Positions 62,047-64,000 of a stretch of DNA of 64,000 nt are shown piece after piece. The stretch is from positions 124,001-188,000 of the forward strand of contig NZ_CP016809.1 of assembly GCF_002741055.1 (NCBI RefSeq), given 5' to 3'. Every line of letters starts with the position of its first letter. Position 1 is the first letter of the stretch. The DNA is from Paenibacillus ihbetae. Its GTDB lineage: Bacteria > Bacillota > Bacilli > Paenibacillales > Paenibacillaceae. Under the pieces are notes generated by a model. The model was not told where the DNA came from. It did not search any database and saw only the letters and a list, made by a program, of their open reading frames with translations. A program made the translations under genes and the position numbers.

Positions 62047-62630
62047 CCAACTGCCTCCTCTAGTGTTGCCAATGATACAAATGCATCCTCTAGCGATCCC
62101 GTGCTGGTCTTTGCCGTCAATTCAGCAGTGGTACCTGCAGCCCTCAGTTTACCTTTCGACATGACTCCGATGTGATCGGAGAGCGCTTCCGCTTCCTCCA
62201 TATAATGCGTGGTTAAAATGATGGTAATATCGCCCTTTAGCTTTTCAATGGCTGACCACAATTTGAAAATGGCGATTCCCTGCGCTTCATCCCCCAAAAC
62301 CACCAGCCTGTCCCCAGGACGGATATCGAAAATGTCTCTGGCCTTTTTAGGAATCACGATTTGACCCCGATCTCCAACCTTTACCATTCCATACATGTGC
62401 TTTCCCTTCGGCCGAATACCTATTTTGACATGCTGATCGGAACTTTTGACCAAGTCATCCAATACAACATCATAAAGTTCGGCCAAAGCTAAGCAGTTTT
62501 GAATATCCGGCACGGTCTCTCCATTTTCCCATTTAGCTACGGCCTGCCTGGACACGCCGATCTTTTCGGCAACTTCTTCTTGAGTCAGTCGGTGCAGCTT
62601 TCGCATGCTTTTTAAATTCATACTAATCAT
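62043..62630 (-). CDS. XRE-AbrB regulator fused in frame to the C-terminus of an ABC ATPase
   Basis: 195 residues from the ATG that follows AAGGGA. An XRE helix-turn-helix (2-59, TQEEVAEKIGVSRQAVAKWE) and an AbrB/SpoVT swapped-hairpin domain (about 80-122, DRGQIVIPKKARDIFDI) form a known regulator type about 120 residues long. The last 70 residues (LWSAIEKLKGDITIILTTHY onward) are the tail of an ABC ATPase with an H-loop, but Walker A, signature and Walker B are missing. A deletion of about 200 codons that kept the frame is the simplest explanation. Confidence 0.75.
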   Translation of the reverse strand: MISMNLKSMRKLHRLTQEEVAEKIGVSRQAVAKWENGETVPDIQNCLALAELYDVVLDDLVKSSDQHVKIGIRPKGKHMYGMVKVGDRGQIVIPKKARDIFDIRPGDRLVVLGDEAQGIAIFKLWSAIEKLKGDITIILTTHYMEEAEALSDHIGVMSKGKLRAAGTTAELTAKTSTGSLEDAFVSLATLEEAVG

Positions 62631-62772
62631 ATTTTTCACATCCCTTGCCTTCATTATATCGATCTATACGGAACGCACCACCAATGCTCATTAACATTAA
62701 ATGTTGCTTTCGGTTGCCTTTTACGGTGCTGTTAAAAGAGTGCTTTATGCCATAACAGCCTTGTTCGGCCGT

Positions 62773-62798
62773 AAAAAAGAAGCCGCGTTATCCGCGGC
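62773..62798 (-). terminator. terminator of the right-end MFS gene
   Basis: On the minus strand GCCGCG and CGCGGC form a 6-bp perfect stem with loop GATAA, followed by TTCTTTTTTAC. It lies 33 bases beyond the MFS stop. It closely resembles the terminator at 51816-51840. Confidence 0.8.
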
Positions 62799-62830
62799 CC
62801 TCTTGCTTATTCTCAATATTGATGCGTTTT

Positions 62831-64000
62831 TTAATGGGAAATGGTCACTTTCGTATCTGTATTCTCCGATGCCTTAGGCTGTTTAAGCACCAAGAAAGCT
62901 ACTGCGATGCCGAGCAGCGTAGTGACAGCCGCAATTTGAAAGGCGGTCCGGATCGCTTGGTTAAGCTCTGTCGCCATCATGGTTTCGAGGCTTTCGTTCG
63001 TACCCATACCAGCCGAAATCATGGCCATGATCACGGCCAAGCCTACTGCACCTCCAATTTGCTGGCCGGTCGAAATGAGCGCGGAAGCAACGCCCTGTAC
63101 TTTAGGATCCACTCCCGTGCTTCCGGCGATAAACATCGTTGTAAACACCAGCGCTTGACCGAGGCCGATAATAACCGTGCCTGGTATGATCCCCCACGTT
63201 GTCCCTGTTTCCGACAGTCTTGTCAGAAGTAAAAAACCGATCGTTCCCAGACCCATGCCGGCAGCGATTGTACCTGCTACGCCGATCTTAGTTAGTATTC
63301 TGTTAATGAACCGGGCACCAAGCAAAGCACTCAGCGTAAGCGGCAGGAAGCTGAGACCGGATTGAATAGCCGAATAGTGCAGCACACCTTGCGTATAAAG
63401 CGTAAGGAAGTAGTATAGTGATCCGAACGAAGCCGACAACAGAAATGCAGTTAGCGCTGCGCCGGTCAAATTACGATTACGGAACAGTCCGAAGGCAATC
63501 AATGGTTCTTTCGTACGTTGTTCAATCATAATAAAAGCGAGAAACAGAACCGCTCCGAGCAGCACAGAAGGAAGTGTCGATGCACTGAACCAGCCTTCCA
63601 CCGGTGACTGGATAAGATAGTAAACGATCAGTAACAACCCCGCAGTGACGGAGATCGTGCCGGCAGCATCATAATGCCTGGTTGCCGTGGATACCTTGCT
63701 CTCGGCAAGTACAATAGGTGCAAGAAGAATAACGACGAGCGCGATCGGTACGTTGACGAAGAAGGTTGCTTCCCATCCGATATAGCTGGTGAGCACGCCG
63801 CCAAGAAGAAGTCCAAGCGACAAGCCGACACCGCCCATCGAAGCCCATATGCCCATGGCCCGGTTACGTTCGGCTCCCTCGTTAAAGTTAGAGACAATCA
63901 ATGACAACGTTGCGGGTGAGAGCAGAGCTCCGCCAAGACCCTGCACCCCTCTGGCGATAATAAGCATCAGCTGCGATTCAGACAATCCTCCAAGCAGCGA
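62831..64000 (-). CDS. MFS multidrug exporter (EmrB/QacA, DHA2 type), partial
   Basis: The frame is open to the right edge, so the amino end is missing; about 390 residues are visible. It begins in the middle of helix 3-4 (ESQLMLIIARGVQGLGGALL) and continues through the 14-helix DHA2 plan. The motif-C-like GVGLSLGLLLGGVLTSYIGW is present. The last helix ends near ITTLLGIAVAFLVLKQP and is followed by a short basic tail. Typical substrates are drugs, dyes and detergents; none can be assigned. A terminator follows at 62773-62798. Confidence 0.85.
   Translation of the reverse strand, partial: SLLGGLSESQLMLIIARGVQGLGGALLSPATLSLIVSNFNEGAERNRAMGIWASMGGVGLSLGLLLGGVLTSYIGWEATFFVNVPIALVVILLAPIVLAESKVSTATRHYDAAGTISVTAGLLLIVYYLIQSPVEGWFSASTLPSVLLGAVLFLAFIMIEQRTKEPLIAFGLFRNRNLTGAALTAFLLSASFGSLYYFLTLYTQGVLHYSAIQSGLSFLPLTLSALLGARFINRILTKIGVAGTIAAGMGLGTIGFLLLTRLSETGTTWGIIPGTVIIGLGQALVFTTMFIAGSTGVDPKVQGVASALISTGQQIGGAVGLAVIMAMISAGMGTNESLETMMATELNQAIRTAFQIAAVTTLLGIAVAFLVLKQPKASENTDTKVTISH

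Noticed and set aside
1..64000. CRISPR arrays, tRNA, rRNA, transposases, integrases and phage genes
   Set aside because: None were found by reading: no regularly spaced long repeats, no transposase-like protein, no tRNA cloverleaf noticed. A dedicated tRNA scan was not possible.

Overview
The window looks like a chromosomal segment of a Paenibacillus-type Firmicute. The evidence is AGGAGG-type Shine-Dalgarno (SD) sequences, several TTG and GTG starts set by such sites, a YesMN/LplABC-style sugar cassette, bd oxidase with CydDC, a Btr-like AraC/binding-protein fusion, and base composition near half GC by eye. No rRNA, tRNA, CRISPR array, insertion sequence or phage module was seen. All species-level statements are inference.

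Layout. 1-8.3 kb: a minus-strand copper and respiration block. A FixH-like lipoprotein, NosD, NosL, NosY, NosF, a TlpA-type thioredoxin, a NarL-type two-component pair and a TauE/SafE-like membrane protein lie divergent from a SCO protein, followed by BdbC and a cytochrome c551-like lipoprotein. No nosZ is present. 8.5-14.6 kb: cydABDC. 15-18.3 kb: a CPBP protease and two tandem imine-reductase-like genes behind a MerR-type palindrome. 18.4-23.3 kb: a LanFEG-type peptide-resistance exporter with its two-component system and a lipoprotein. 23.4-29.8 kb: a Fur-box-marked siderophore island (binding protein, two permeases, FhuF-like reductase, AraC/binding-protein fusion). 29.9-33.7 kb: phnDCEE behind a PhoP-like box, convergent with a cytoplasmic 5'-nucleotidase. 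35.6-40.2 kb: HAD hydrolase, DrrAB exporter, NmrA-like reductase and WYL regulator.

40.2-49.7 kb: a truncated alpha/beta-hydrolase, a metallophosphoesterase and a SUFU protein, then a two-gene RNA-repair cassette (P-loop kinase fused to an HD domain, plus a compact RNA ligase), a large WG-repeat protein, and a divergent AraC / phytanoyl-CoA dioxygenase pair. 49.7-53.2 kb: ECF sigma factor with DUF4179 anti-sigma factor, and an MFS pump. 53.4-60.5 kb: YesN-YesM, LplA-LplB-LplC-like transporter and a glycerophosphodiesterase. 60.8-62.7 kb: decayed genes, namely a kinase with an internal deletion and an XRE-AbrB regulator fused in frame to the tail of an ABC ATPase. The right end is a partial MFS exporter.

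The strongest candidate for an undescribed system is the kinase-HD plus ligase cassette at 43200-44802. Next are the nosZ-less nosDFYL block, the AraC/binding-protein fusion with an internal membrane-like segment, and the XRE-AbrB-ABC fusion.
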